Origin: Zoroaster sp. YZ-2022
Taxonomy: Eukaryota; Echinodermata; Asteroidea; Forcipulatida; Zoroasteridae
NCBI GenBank assembly: GCA_029582265.1
Contig: CM055837.1
Span: 17,212,355-17,276,354 of the forward strand
Reading direction: 5' to 3'
DNA: 64,000 nt
In this document: positions 9,590-20,792 of the stretch, in pieces
Layout: each line of letters begins with the position of its first letter
Position numbering within the stretch: position 1 is the stretch's first letter
The notes under the pieces: generated by a model
Database searches by the model: none
Seen by the model: only the letters and a program-made list of their open reading frames with translations
What the model was told of the DNA's origin: nothing
Translations under genes and position numbers: made by a program

Positions 9590-10809
9590 ATACTTTCACC
9601 AGCTTTACAAGAATTGGTTTTACATTCAAATCCGAACAATAGGTTATTTTTTATTCCCAATTCTATACCTCATCTTTAAAGCCTGTCACTCTCTTTAGAT
9701 AGCCGCAGTTTTTTTTATTATACAGCCTATCAGCATTATGTCGCTATCCTCTGGTGCTGAAAAAAATAACACTTAGTAACAGTTCGCGGCGCCATTTTAT
9801 GATCCGTATACGATACGAACGTATACCGTAATATTTGTCCGTCGCTTGAATGATAAGTTAAAGCCGTTTTAAAGCACAGAACCAGAAATACTTCGTCCTG
9901 TATCCTAGCTTTCAACGCTCCTCATTCCTAATATTATATTTTTTTTACTATGATATCTAGCTTATAACTTTGTATAATGGTCATTCTGAATGGTACACTT
10001 TACTGAAATTACAAAACATTTCAGAATTTTTTGCAGTAAAATCGCACGCTAATGCCCGGTTAACGGAGTAATTGTAGAGTGTTTGCATCACTAGGGAATT
10101 ATTACTGCCTTGCCAAGTGGAACTTTTGACTTGTCTCTGCTATGTAATTTTCTCTTCAACATATAGGACAAGTAACAGGGACAGCTAAAATGTTATTACG
10201 ATTACTAGTGGAAGAATTTATTGCATTATCACTTGAAACTGTATAGTGGAACACTATCGCTTGATTGCATTTATCGCATTATTTGCTAAATTTGATTAAA
10301 CTGTGTATAAACGGTCATTTTGTGGAGACGCTAAGTTATACATGGAAAAACCAATATACAAACGGTGGATTGTCACTTACCAGCGACTGATACAGAAATG
10401 TAATAGGAGGTGGGCTGCTATTTCTTTCCCAAAAATGTAACACCTTCAAAATCACTCAACGTTGGTGTTTGTATAGTGGCGGGGAAGGGTGGAGGTAGGC
10501 GTGGTACCTTATTTTTAAAATTTTAACGGGTGTGGCTCTGGGAATTAAATTTAATATCCCAAAATTCGACCAAAATCACTTACGGGGGATGTCAATGTTT
10601 TTTGTGCACATAGAAATTGCACAGCACCTCAGAAAATATTATTGCTAGGAAAGATTGATACCTTCATCAGCTTTACACCAAGTAATTGTCAAATCACAAA
10701 ACGATGATTTTGTATTTTGAAAAATCAGTTCTGTTCAGTTCAACAGTATATATACATATATAATATATTGTAATTACCCTCGTTTGCCCTGAGAAAAGAA
10801 AAACGCCTC
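9590..10809. other. No gene recognised
   Basis: AT-rich. 10605-10720 resembles the common dispersed repeat on the minus strand (GATTGATACCTTCATCAGC). A short TATA run is at 10746-10770. Confidence 0.45.
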
Positions 10810-10936
10810 AGTGTACTACTGCACACGCATCTTCCATGGTACACAGAAATGTCTGCAGCATACCAACCAAGCATTTGACCAATCATTGACTCGAAAATGG
10901 GTCAAAAATGTACGTGCGCAGTGGTAGTACGCGCAT
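10810..10936. repeat. Imperfect inverted repeat
   Basis: GTGTACTACTGCACACGCAT at the left and TACGTGCGCAGTGGTAGTAC at the right are imperfect inverses around about 85 bp. Possibly a small foldback element. Confidence 0.4.
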
Positions 10937-11803
10937 TTTTTTGCTACTTCCGGTTCCAAAGGTGGCATACCTTTGTGTGTGTTTAACCTAAATTGGCGAT
11001 TCTTGAGGCAGAAATTTGCTTTGATAACAAGATTTTGAGTCTTTACAACACATACGTTAAAGGCAAGTCATCTAGAGTATTCTAATTTATTGCGTAATTC
11101 ACAAGGGTGGTCAATGCATTTCCAGTGGACTTCTGATGATCGTTGGAGCCAGCACGTGCGAAGTGGGCGTGGTTTATGTTTGAATTATGTCATACAGATA
11201 TCAGGCGACTATCACGAGCCGTAAGTGTGAAGTCTGACGTACTCGTCGGCAAGTACAAGTGGAAAAAGGCTTTATCAATGTTGGAATGAGAACGTGAGCC
11301 AGAAGGGTACATACTAAAATGGCGGGCTTTCTTCACCAGCAATGATTTATTCATGATTTTGGCATTATCTCCTGACTAATTGGTATCCACCCTTCAGCGC
11401 CCTATGCGTTCTAAGGTTGCTCTGCCGGTTAGGGCTATATTATTCTCCTCACAGTCGCAATCGACGTGATAGTTTGGTTGGGCCATTTATTTGGTCAATA
11501 TGCGTACCTAGATGTGCCCCTTATGGCTTCAAGGGAAGATACAACATTGCTATTCATATAACGTGCATGTACACATTCATTTCAACATTCTAATTTTCAG
11601 GAAATATATATAAAAACTGACCTGGTAAAGATTCTAGGTGCTCATGTTGTTAAGAAAAAATAAAACCGTTACTTGTTTTTGATGTTGTTGTGTTCGACAA
11701 CGGCAATCTTTGGTTTAAAAAAATTGATATAAGAATTTGGGGTTTCTCTTTGATGAAAGCCCTTCAGACGAAATAATTTATCAATATGATTTCTATGTGT
11801 ACG
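10937..11803. other. No gene recognised
   Basis: No domain, RNA gene or recurring element seen. Confidence 0.5.
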
Positions 11804-11968
11804 AACTTTCTCCTGAAGACGATAAGAGCATACTGATCGAAACGTCGAGTTGTAACATCCAGTTCTTTTCAGAACTAATTACTACTCAATAGAGAATTTC
11901 ACATGGTGTCACCGCAATTAGTCTTAATTATCCTCTTCTCCATGCAAAGCTACAAGTTTTACCTAACT
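11804..11968 (+). mobile_element. Short Penelope tail insertion
   Basis: Begins CTTTCTCCTGAAGACG at the hammerhead 5' edge and ends ATGCAAAGCTACAAGTTTTA. AACTTT may be a 6-bp target duplication. Same tail as the full element at 45214-48664. Confidence 0.8.
11810..11849 (+). ncRNA. Hammerhead-like motif, decayed stem II
   Basis: Core CTGAAGA...GAAACGTCGAG. Stem II is GATAAG/CTGATC, with one mismatch, so this copy is probably less active or dead. Confidence 0.5.
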
Positions 11969-12117
11969 TTACACTTAGTAAGTTTTTAGATATAATTTTT
12001 TATTTTTGCTTTGCTCGTACTCATACCCTTGAAAAAAGTACTCTACTAGAAATTACTGAAATATTTGAAATACTTTTTTTGTATTATTTATTTAAACGTG
12101 TAATTTAGAAAAGTAAT

Positions 12118-12183
12118 ATTTGTAGCTTTGCATGGTGAAGAGGATAAGTCAAGACTGTTTGCAGTGACACCATCTGAAATTCA
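12118..12183 (-). mobile_element. Penelope tail fragment
   Basis: Minus-strand GTGTCACTGCAAACAGTC and CTTCACCATGCAAAGC match the Penelope tail end. The hammerhead part is absent. Confidence 0.6.
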
Positions 12184-13121
12184 TAATTGAGCAGTAACTA
12201 TTAGGAAAGTGTACTCTTTCCTTACCTTTAACGAACGAACACTGTAGTTGATGTTTTGTGTGGACCCTATGATGTATGTATAGCAATGATGTTCACACAG
12301 CATGTAATTAGCCATCGGGTAACATATGGTTATTTGTAAACATAAAAACTGGGTCATGCTTATGTGATCTTCAGGACGCCTCAGCTGACAACTCCAAATG
12401 ACAGAAACAATTGGAAAAGCATTATGATCTAACGCGAGATGACACAATGAGGTTAAAACCACGAATCAATTATAATTATGATATGACAAGGAGCAGCGGT
12501 ATAAGGACTACGGGAAGCATGCATGTCATTTACTGATATATCTTTATAACGCTTCACGACAGATTTATAAATTGAAATGTGATTAGGGATAACAATGTCG
12601 TACACTGTAATGCAGACGATGACAGATCAATACATAGCCTACAAGAAAACCAGGGTGTTAAAAAAAACATCAGTGATGCCAGCTTTAACCTTCCATTGAT
12701 GGGTAAGCTGCCCACACAGTCCATGCTGGGAGTAGAATATGTTTCGCTCTGAAGATCATTGTTAAAATATGAAGGCTCCGTTTCGGCGCGCTCTTCTTCT
12801 TAATAAACGTTAACAAAGTTTTGATCGATTGATCAATTTCCTGAGACTATAAGCTATTCTATACCCGAGGACAATCTTCTGGTTTCGTACGCTAGGTGAG
12901 TTTATATTATAGTAAGGGAAATGTAGCTAATGGTGCACAGCGACGTGAAACACTACATCAAGTTCATGGGAACATAGTTAAAATTTGCCCCCAAACTGAG
13001 CCGGTTCGGACGATACTGCTGTTAAAATTGTTCTTTATAAGTGTATTTATACACTACTTTAGAAAAAAAACCTGGTCAAGGGAGGAGAATGAGTGAAGAA
13101 AAACCTCCCTCCAATAGAAAA
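12184..13121. other. No gene recognised
   Basis: No supported feature. Confidence 0.5.
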
Positions 13122-13124
13122 AAA

Positions 13125-13193
<69 letters not shown>
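13122..13193. repeat. (AAAT)n microsatellite
   Basis: About 18 AAAT units, slightly irregular at the edges. Confidence 0.9.
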
Positions 13194-13196
<3 letters not shown>

Positions 13197-14672
13197 TTCT
13201 TTTTCTTTATATGAAAAGATGAACTCCATTCCTTGTACGCATTGCAATGACTTATTTAAAATAAATACCACATAGTTGCACTATTGTATTTTCAAAATTT
13301 CCTTTTTCTTTTGAACATTTGTAAATAAAAACGGAAACGGGCATTTATAAATAGGAATACAAGTTCGACTGTTGTTTTTTTACTGACCGAATTTGGGCGT
13401 GGCCACGAGCTATAAAGGACAGCTCCTCAGTACGGCTCAGTCCTTTATCGCCCGTTGCTAGTACCATGGATACACTTGCCCGGGCGCCCGATGACAATCG
13501 GTGCTTTGTGCAAACGGCGCCTTCATTAGATTTTGCACTGAGCCGATACCCATCTTCCTGTACAATATTTATCGTTTGGCTATTGGTTTTCAATTAAATT
13601 GTCCGTAGCAAACAAAAATGCAGAAATAAATCACAATGCATTTGTATTGCAGATAGTAAAAAGCTCACGTGACGATTGATTGACCAATCACACAACATCT
13701 TAAGCACAAACAATCATAGAGCTCATCACTCGATCAATATGTGAAGTCATGTTCGCCTTTTTGACTTTCTAAAGGCCCCTCAACGGTGAAGCTCAGCATG
13801 GAACATAAACTAGTGGTTGCACAAATCAATCACGAAAATCAATATGGTGAGGATAAAATGAGCCTTGAGATTCGAGGAATCTAGGGTCGGGAGGGGGCGG
13901 GGAGTCACCTTTAATAAACGGACAAAACTACTTTCATAATAAAATTTCATTTCAAGTGAGATTGTTATCACAGAAAACTTTCATGTTGTAGGTAATGCAG
14001 AACATTGGTTATTCAAAAATAACAATTTTTTAAATTTTAATTTAAATTCAAGTGAAAGTTTCCGTGTTGTTATCACAGAAGTCTATCATGTTTAAGGTAA
14101 TATAGAACATTGGTTATTTAAAAAAAATATTTTCAAATTGTATTTCACAGTTGTAGTACTCAGTTACCCTAGTAATACTGACGGGAAAGGTTCCGTCACT
14201 GTTTTATGCGCACAGACGGAAACTTTCAGTTACCCTGTTACTGTTTTTGGTGTTTTTTTTCTTTTTTTTCCAGTTTAAACTGTACTTTTTTGCGCTGCCT
14301 CCATGAACCGTTTATTCTGGATATACCACTGCAAAGTGCCATATCCCTACGAAAACACAGAAATACTAGGTACAGATTCCTGCACAAAATAGCAGTGATA
14401 TAGGCCCAGCAATCGCGGTTGGAATGGACAACAATATTGGTGTTATTATAACATTCATTCCCCACAGATGTCCAATTTCCATAAGATGTCCCTACTGCCC
14501 CTCTGAGTCCTGTCTCAGCATCGAAAGCAGAAGTCTGTTTGGTTAAAGTGTTTGCCGTGATTTTTAAATAGGCCGTTTCCTCTTAAAGAGCCGATGCAAA
14601 CGTAATAATTTATTCAGGGCCTAAACATTATTTCTCAACTCAAACAACATAACCGACAACAGATTTACAGGG
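13194..14672. other. No gene recognised
   Basis: 13930-14130 contains two diverged direct copies of a stretch with TATCACAGAA and TAGAACATTGGTTATT. No coding feature. Confidence 0.45.
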
Positions 14673-15028
14673 AATAATAATAATAATAATAATAATGTGT
14701 GGATTTATATAGCGCACGTATCCACCAACTAAGTGGTGCTCAAGGCGCATTATATTATTATCCCTGCTCATAAGGCTCATAAGGCTCATAAATCATTCCT
14801 GAAACCATCTCAGCTCCCTGGGGAGTATACAGCTCAATTGCTGCCATTTCTAGCGCATATAGAGCAAACCAACTCTGCCTTCACAGGTACCCATTTAACC
14901 CCTGGGTGGAGAGAAGCAATTATGATTAAGTGTCTTGCTCAAGGACACAAGTGTCACGGCCGTGATTCGAACCCACATTATGTTGCTAACACCAGAACGG
15001 TAAGCTAGACCGCTCGGCCACGACACCA
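14673..15028 (-). mobile_element. Full-length SINE (body 1)
   Basis: Minus strand: head GTGTCGTGGCCGAGCGGTC, B box GGTTCGAATC, TGTGTCCTTGAGCAAGACAC, CCAGGGGTTAAATGGG, CCCCAGGGAGCTGAGATGG, then the GCGCCTTGAGCACC tail and (ATT)n. ATGAGCCTTATGAGCC is locally tandemised. Confidence 0.88.
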
Positions 15029-15160
15029 CGACAGGGAATGTACTTGATGTTAACATGGTGTAAAGTTGATGATGATATCAACCTCCTAAACTGAATATTT
15101 CTGTTTGAGATGCTATCAATAAATAAAATTACTATAATGATTTTTCAAAACAATATATAT
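15029..15160. repeat. Dispersed repeat copy
   Basis: AAGTTGATGATGATATCAAC then TATTTCTGTTTGAGATGCTA parallels 52425-52490 and 31325-31400; a family member with no coding content. Confidence 0.5.
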
Positions 15161-15266
15161 ACTCCTATTGGCTTTTCTAGACTGATGCTTATCTTTAATT
15201 GGCTATACTATTTTCCCGCCTTTTTGGATCCCGTCCCATGATCCTTTGCTTTTCCTTTTCACTATT
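15161..15266 (+). mobile_element. 3' tail fragment of the second Penelope family
   Basis: CTATTGGCTTTTCTAGACTG, TTAATTGGCTA, CCCGCCTTTTTGGATCCCG and CTTTGCTTTTCCTTTTC match the inverse of 62405-62513, the 3' region of the minus-strand Penelope there. It ends where the TA tract starts. Confidence 0.75.
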
Positions 15267-15317
<51 letters not shown>

Positions 15318-15381
15318 CTATCTATATTTGGTGTGAAGCTGATGGTATCAAATATATATATAGATACCATCAGCTTCACAC

Positions 15382-15430
<49 letters not shown>
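15267..15430. repeat. (TA)n tract containing a 27-bp perfect hairpin
   Basis: TA repeats flank an inverted repeat: 15323-15349 (ATTTGGTGTGAAGCTGATGG core) and its exact inverse 15363-15389, with a 13-nt loop. The arm is a piece of the dispersed repeat that also occurs alone at 16031-16060. Confidence 0.85.
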
Positions 15431-15432
<2 letters not shown>

Positions 15433-15452
15433 GGTAGCGAGCAAAGAAAAAT

Positions 15453-15525
15453 TGGCTGATGCCGGACTCGAACCCGCGACCTCTCGAATACCAGACGAGC
15501 GCTCTACCAACTGAGCTAACCAGCC
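15453..15525 (-). tRNA. tRNA-Thr(GGT)-like sequence, probably a SINE head or pseudogene
   Basis: The minus strand folds as a cloverleaf: acceptor GGCTGGT/ATCAGCC, D arm GCTC/GAGC, anticodon loop CTGGTAT (anticodon GGT), variable loop AGGTC, T loop TTCGAGT, then A. A TTTTT terminator follows. A and B boxes are intact. There are mismatches at 31-39 (T/T) and in the T stem (G/G), and GGT is an unusual eukaryotic anticodon. A damaged second copy beside another TA tract (63855) points to a repeat rather than a working tRNA gene. Confidence 0.55.
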
Positions 15526-15744
15526 CCTATGTTGGTGGGCGGTCCACTTATGCCAATTATCTATTACTCTATGGGGCCAGGTCAGAGGCCAAACCATATC
15601 TGCCGAGTAGCCAGGGATCAAACCCCGGTCAGATGCAAACAACCCGGGTAACGGCAGTAGCGGGGATCACACAATTAACGGGACACAAGCCTTTTATGTG
15701 GTTGTACACAAAGTAGATTTATATGGAGAAACTGATATATATAC

Positions 15745-15954
15745 ACTGAGCAAAAATATAAACGCCCCATGTTTCAACCTGACCCCCACCGTGTCCACAT
15801 GCATGTCCATGATTGCCAGACGCCACTATCGTGTTCTAACGGACAGTAATCTGTAGCATATTGAACAACAAAATGAATTTTGTATGATTTTGCAACCTCT
15901 AAGGCTAATAAAAGTTTAAAAGTGCCACATGGGGCGTTTATAATTTTGTTCAGT
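15745..15954. mobile_element. MITE with ACTGAGCAAAAATATAAACG ends
   Basis: 210 bp. The left end is ACTGAGCAAAAATATAAACG then CCCCATG; the right end is its inverse with two changes. Lies in TA-rich DNA, so the target duplication is not resolvable. Ends of this type fit Tc1/mariner-related elements. Confidence 0.75.
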
Positions 15955-15983
15955 ATATATATATATATGTATATGTATATATG

Positions 15984-16031
<48 letters not shown>

Positions 16032-16060
16032 TATATTTGGTGTGAAGCTGATGGTATCAA
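15955..16060. repeat. (TA)n tract and dispersed-repeat start
   Basis: TATATG/TATA repeats to about 16027, then TTTGGTGTGAAGCTGATGG, a direct repeat of the left hairpin arm at 15323. Confidence 0.8.
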
Positions 16061-17897
16061 ACATCCCTTGATAAATTCTGTCAGTATTAATTATTTCCCA
16101 ACTCAACTAACGAAAGATCGAAATTCAACAATGCTGTCATCTTCCCTTGAAATAAGCGTTTTCATCTCAAAATCCTAGTGCGTCTTATGTTCGTTAAAAA
16201 ACAACATTTGCGCTATCATTTGGGAATTATTCTTCTGCTTGAACGAAAACAGTTTTTCTTGAGAGCGATTGGAATATTTCCGTAGCGGGTTAAATTCGCG
16301 TATTCACTCAGACGGGTTGGCGGGCTAATCTCAACAAGATGGTATGTGCACATCCCACCCGGGACAGCCTGTGTATTGGGTTTCTATAAATGAGCGCAGT
16401 GCTGTCACTAAGCTTGATGGACTCCTTTGATCCAGCCAAAATTACATGATTACATATCACTGAGAACGTGGTTAGGTTTGGATTCAGGAACTAATCTTAA
16501 ACAAATCAATTATTACAATTATTATTAAACATAGTTTGCTATTACCACACGTTTGTCTATTGCGGTTAGAAACGAAAAATACCATACTCCCCCCGACACA
16601 AAATAAAAAATAATAAAAAAAAATACGTTGATAAACTACCTATGTTCTTAAAACATGATTACTTTCATCAGATTGAATCAAGGCCGTGGGCGGCAAAATA
16701 ATTATTCAGGAATAAACCTAAACTCCTCGCTGTTAGAGTATTATGAACTCAAATTTCTACAGTTTGAAGTGGTAAATAAACATGAAAAAGACAAAGAAAA
16801 ACCCTGGTAATCTAATACAGTAGGTCTACCCACGCATGTAAAGAGTTTTGTTTTTAACCAAATAACAAAAGCACCAAGTTGGGTATTATGTGCACGTTCA
16901 TGAATAGGAGTGTCTCTTTTGTCCTCGCCTAAGTGTTAGTGTCTTTATATTATATTTCTCTTCATTATTTTCCTCCCAGTGCTGTTTTTATTAAAATTAT
17001 TTTGTATGCTTCCTCTTTCCCGTCCTGTGTTCTTGTATTTTTATTTGCCCGTAATCTCCCTTAAGTCGTTGTCTTTCCACATTTCCAAGTGTGTTTTCTT
17101 TACTGTTTTGTACGCCTTTTGGATTGTATGCAATATTTTATTAAATTAAAAAATATGTTCTTTGTGATACTCTTACGTTTAGAAATTGTTTTCATTTTAA
17201 TGACTGCCTATTTGTATTTCATTTTGATGTTTAAGAAATGTCAAACAGTCAAGCTATGCCATTTGATATTTAAAAAAATTAACCGTTGATGAATGAATGA
17301 AAAGAATACACAATGTGTACAGGAAAGAGAAGAAAGAGAAAAGTTGTTTCGACGCATGCATGTCTGAAGCAAGCATTTTTTGTTGTTGCATGGATTAACC
17401 AATTCCTTCGTATATACATAAATATATGATTTTTTTTAAAGAAATAGGATTGGTATTAAAAATAACCAGAAGGTAAAATTTGAATGTAAAAATTACTAAG
17501 TGTAGAGGTGATAGAGGCATTAATCTTCCATGGAATTAATTATGTATGATAATATGTTGTTTTAAAGAAAAGTGATATAATTTGTATAGTGTAGCACGAC
17601 ATAGCCTGACGTACTACACGACAGTGTCGAACCTATTACATGCATCTTTATGTTGATACATATATTACCAAACTAATATCTTCTTGGCAGTTAAAAAAAG
17701 GAATTATTTTATATTTAAGGTGAAGTTCGAGTGTACTATTTAAATTATTTAAGTGTCCATGCTTATCCTTGACACATGAGGGCGTTGTTTTATGAGATCA
17801 CAACTGGAGATCAGTGTCACAGAAACACTAAAAGCGCACAACATCAAAGCCCAACCCTTGAAAAGCAGTCGTTAACTCAAATATGTTACTGACTGGT
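16061..17897. other. No gene recognised
   Basis: 16061-16190 continues the dispersed repeat; the rest is unique AT-rich DNA. Confidence 0.5.
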
Positions 17898-18272
17898 AAG
17901 GCCCCAAAAAAGTCTCCAGTTTCTGATCATCGGTCAACTTCAAAATCGGTGCGGTGACGCGTTTTGTTTTCGGCCATCTTTTTTTTGGATAACAGGGAAA
18001 TACGCGATACATTGTATTCGCGGGGACCAAATTTCCTATACAAAGTATGGTGGCTAAGAGAGGCCTCACAAATCGGGCAAACGTTCATACCCCTATGTGG
18101 AAAAAGTCGCTTAAAGCACAGCACGGCAGAATTCCAATCGATCCAGCAATTTTGTGCTGCAATTGGACATCGTTTCATAGCAAAAATTAAAAATAAAATT
18201 AAAAACGCCGATGCGTGGGTCTGAGGCGACGCGCGCGCAGACCAGAAACCGAAGACTTTTTTTTTTGGCCTA
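17898..18272. mobile_element. Inverted-repeat element, AAGGCC family, copy 1
   Basis: Ends AAGGCCCCAAAAAAGTCTCC and, inverted, TTAGGCC...GTCTTCGGTTTCTGGTC. The interior (CTTCAAAATCGGTGCGGTG, AACAGGGAAATACGCG, AAAGCACAGCACGGCAG) matches copy 2 at 61278-61748 in inverse orientation. No long frame. Confidence 0.75.
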
Positions 18273-18811
18273 AACAAAAACTCAGATAATATGAGTATGT
18301 TCAATTTTTTGTTTTAATGGAACACTGATCATTTCCTTTCAGAAAAGAAAAACAGATACTTTGTAATGAGATTTCACAAAATAGTTGTCAAAAGCTACAT
18401 TTTATAGTGCCAAAATTATTTTATGACAGAACCCAGTATAATTTAAAGCATTTGTTTTCCATTCTTCAAGTAAAATAGCAATGTTCCGATGAAAAAGATA
18501 ATTTTCTGAATTTTCCCTTAAAATAGCCAAAAACAGTTTATAAGTTTTTTTTAGGCTTAGGGACCATTTTGCCACAAGTCCGTCCACTCCAACAGCCAAG
18601 CACATGCACGGTAAAGACACAACGCCCCATCAGACATGACAAACGTGATGTGAAACTTCCGTTTGGTATACAGGCCAATACTCGCTAGAACTCTCCCAAT
18701 TTGAGCTTTTGAAGCGCGGAAAAGCACGATTTAATCGCCTTAAAAGAGGGCTTACACCATTGATAATTACCCGAAAAGAAGTATTATCTACAAGCTTACT
18801 TGAGGCATACA
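18273..18811. other. No gene recognised
   Basis: No supported feature. Confidence 0.5.
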
Positions 18812-20572
18812 GTGAGTAAGCATATTCATAGAAGCAGTTTTGCAAACATTACCAATGCTGTACCTTCCCTTTAATGTATATCTTAATTCAAAGAAAGTAA
18901 GCATACTCATAGAAACAGTTTTACCAACATTACAAATGTTGAACCTTCCCTTTAATGTATATCTTGTTTCAAAGAGAGTAACCATACTCATAGAAGCAGC
19001 TTTGCCAACATTACCAATGTTGTACATTCCCTTGAATGTATATCTTGATTCAAAGAGAGTAAGCATACTCAAAGATGCAGTTTTGCCAACATTACCAATG
19101 TTGTACCTTCCCTTTAATGTATATCTTGATTCAAAGAGAGTAAGCATACTCATAGAAGCCGTTTGGCCAATATTACCAATGTTGAACCTTCCCTTTAATG
19201 TATATCTTGTTTCAAAGAGAGTAACCATACTCATAGAAGCAGCTTTGCCAATATTACCAATGTTGTACATTCCCTTGAATGTATATCTTGATTCAAAGAG
19301 AGTAAGCATACTCAAAGATGCAGTTTTGCCAACATTACCAATGTTGTACCTTCCCTTTAATGTATATCTTGATTCAAAGAGAGTAAGCATACTCATAGAA
19401 GCCGTTTGGCCAATATTACCAATGTTGAACCTTCCCTTTAATGTATATCTTGATTCAAAGAGAGTAAGCATACTCAAAGATGCAGTTTTGCCAACATTAC
19501 CAATGTTGTACCTTCCCTTTAATGTATATCTTGATTCAAAGAGAGTAAGCATACTCATAGAAGCCGTTTGGCCAATATTACCAATGTTGAACCTTCCCTT
19601 TAATGTATATCTTGATTCAAAGAGAGTAAGCATACTCATAGAAGCAGTTTGGCCAACATTACCAATGTTGTACCTTCCCTTCAATGTATATCTTGATTCA
19701 AAGAGAGTAAGCATACTCATAGAAGCAGTTTGGCCAACATTACCAATGTTGTACCTTCCCTTCAATGTATATCTTGATTCAAAGAGAGTAAGCATACTCA
19801 TAGAAGCAGTTTGGCCAACATTACCAATGTTGTACCTTCCCTTTAATGTATATCTTGATTCAAAGAGAGTAAGCATACTCATAGAAGCAGTTTGGCCAAC
19901 ATTACCAATGTTGTACCTTCCCTTTAATGTATCTTGATTCAAAGAGAGTAAGCATACTCATAGAAGCAGTTTGGCCAACATTACCAATGTTGAACCTTCC
20001 CTTTAATGTATATCTTGATTCAAAGAGAGTAAGCATACTCATAGAAGCAGTTTGGCCAACATTACCAATGTTGTACCTTCCCTTTAATGTATATCTTGAT
20101 TCAAAGAGAGTAAGCATACTCATAGAAGCAGTTTGGCCAACATTACCAATGTTGTACCTTCCCTTCAATGTATATCTTGATTCAAAGAGAGTAAGCATAC
20201 TCATAGAAGCAGTTTGGCCAACATTACCAATGTTGTACCTTCCCTTTAATGTATATCTTGATTCAAAGAGAGTAAGCATACTCATAGAAGCAGTTTGGCC
20301 AACATTACCAATGTTGTACCTTCCCTTTAATGTATCTTGATTCAAAGAGAGTAAGCATACTCATAGAAGCAGTTTGGCCAACATTACCAATGTTGAACCT
20401 TCCCTTTAATGTATATCTTGATTCAAAGAGAGTAAGCATACTCATAGAAGCAGTTTGGCCAACATTACCAATGTTGTACCTTCCCTTTAATGTATATCTT
20501 GATTCAAAGAGAGTAAGCATACTCATAGAAGCAGTTTGGCCAACATTACCAATGCTGTACTTGCCCTTTAAA
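18812..20572 (+). repeat. 81-bp tandem array, main block, about 22 units
   Basis: Units as at 6333. The left third shows a higher-order pattern of three variants (GCAGCTTTGCC; CTCAAAGATGCAG; GCCGTTTGGCC) repeated as A-B-C, A-B-C, B-C. The right part is homogeneous (GCAGTTTGGCC). Two units lack 2 bp (CTTTAATGTATCTTG) exactly 403 bp apart (19921, 20324), marking a five-unit block duplication. Frames of 365 and 384 codons exist on opposite strands only because 81 is divisible by three. Confidence 0.95.
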
Positions 20573-20738
20573 GAAGATGAGGAGCGAAGATGTCTGTGTT
20601 GTCCTGCTTCAGTAAATATTCCTTGTTCAATCCAAGAATTAATGTACATACTTCATCAGTCTCCCTGGTGAGTTATTTGATGGATTGTAATAAGGTATAT
20701 GTCTATTTTCAGATTCAAAAAAACAAATAAAAAGCTCG

Positions 20739-20792
20739 CTTAATTCAGTCTACAGATCAAGTACAAGTACTTGATCTGTAGACTGAATTAAG
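20739..20792. repeat. Perfect 26-bp inverted repeat with 2-nt loop
   Basis: CTTAATTCAGTCTACAGATC AAGTAC, an AA loop, then the exact reverse complement. A strong cruciform candidate just downstream of the 81-bp array. Confidence 0.9.

Noticed and set aside
13059..13271. Phe/Ile/Tyr-rich membrane protein
   Set aside because: Mostly an (AAAT)n microsatellite.
18788..20671. Repeat proteins of 365 and 384 codons on opposite strands
   Set aside because: They arise from an 81-bp repeat with no stop in one frame per strand; unit differences alter residues freely and there is no domain or gene context.
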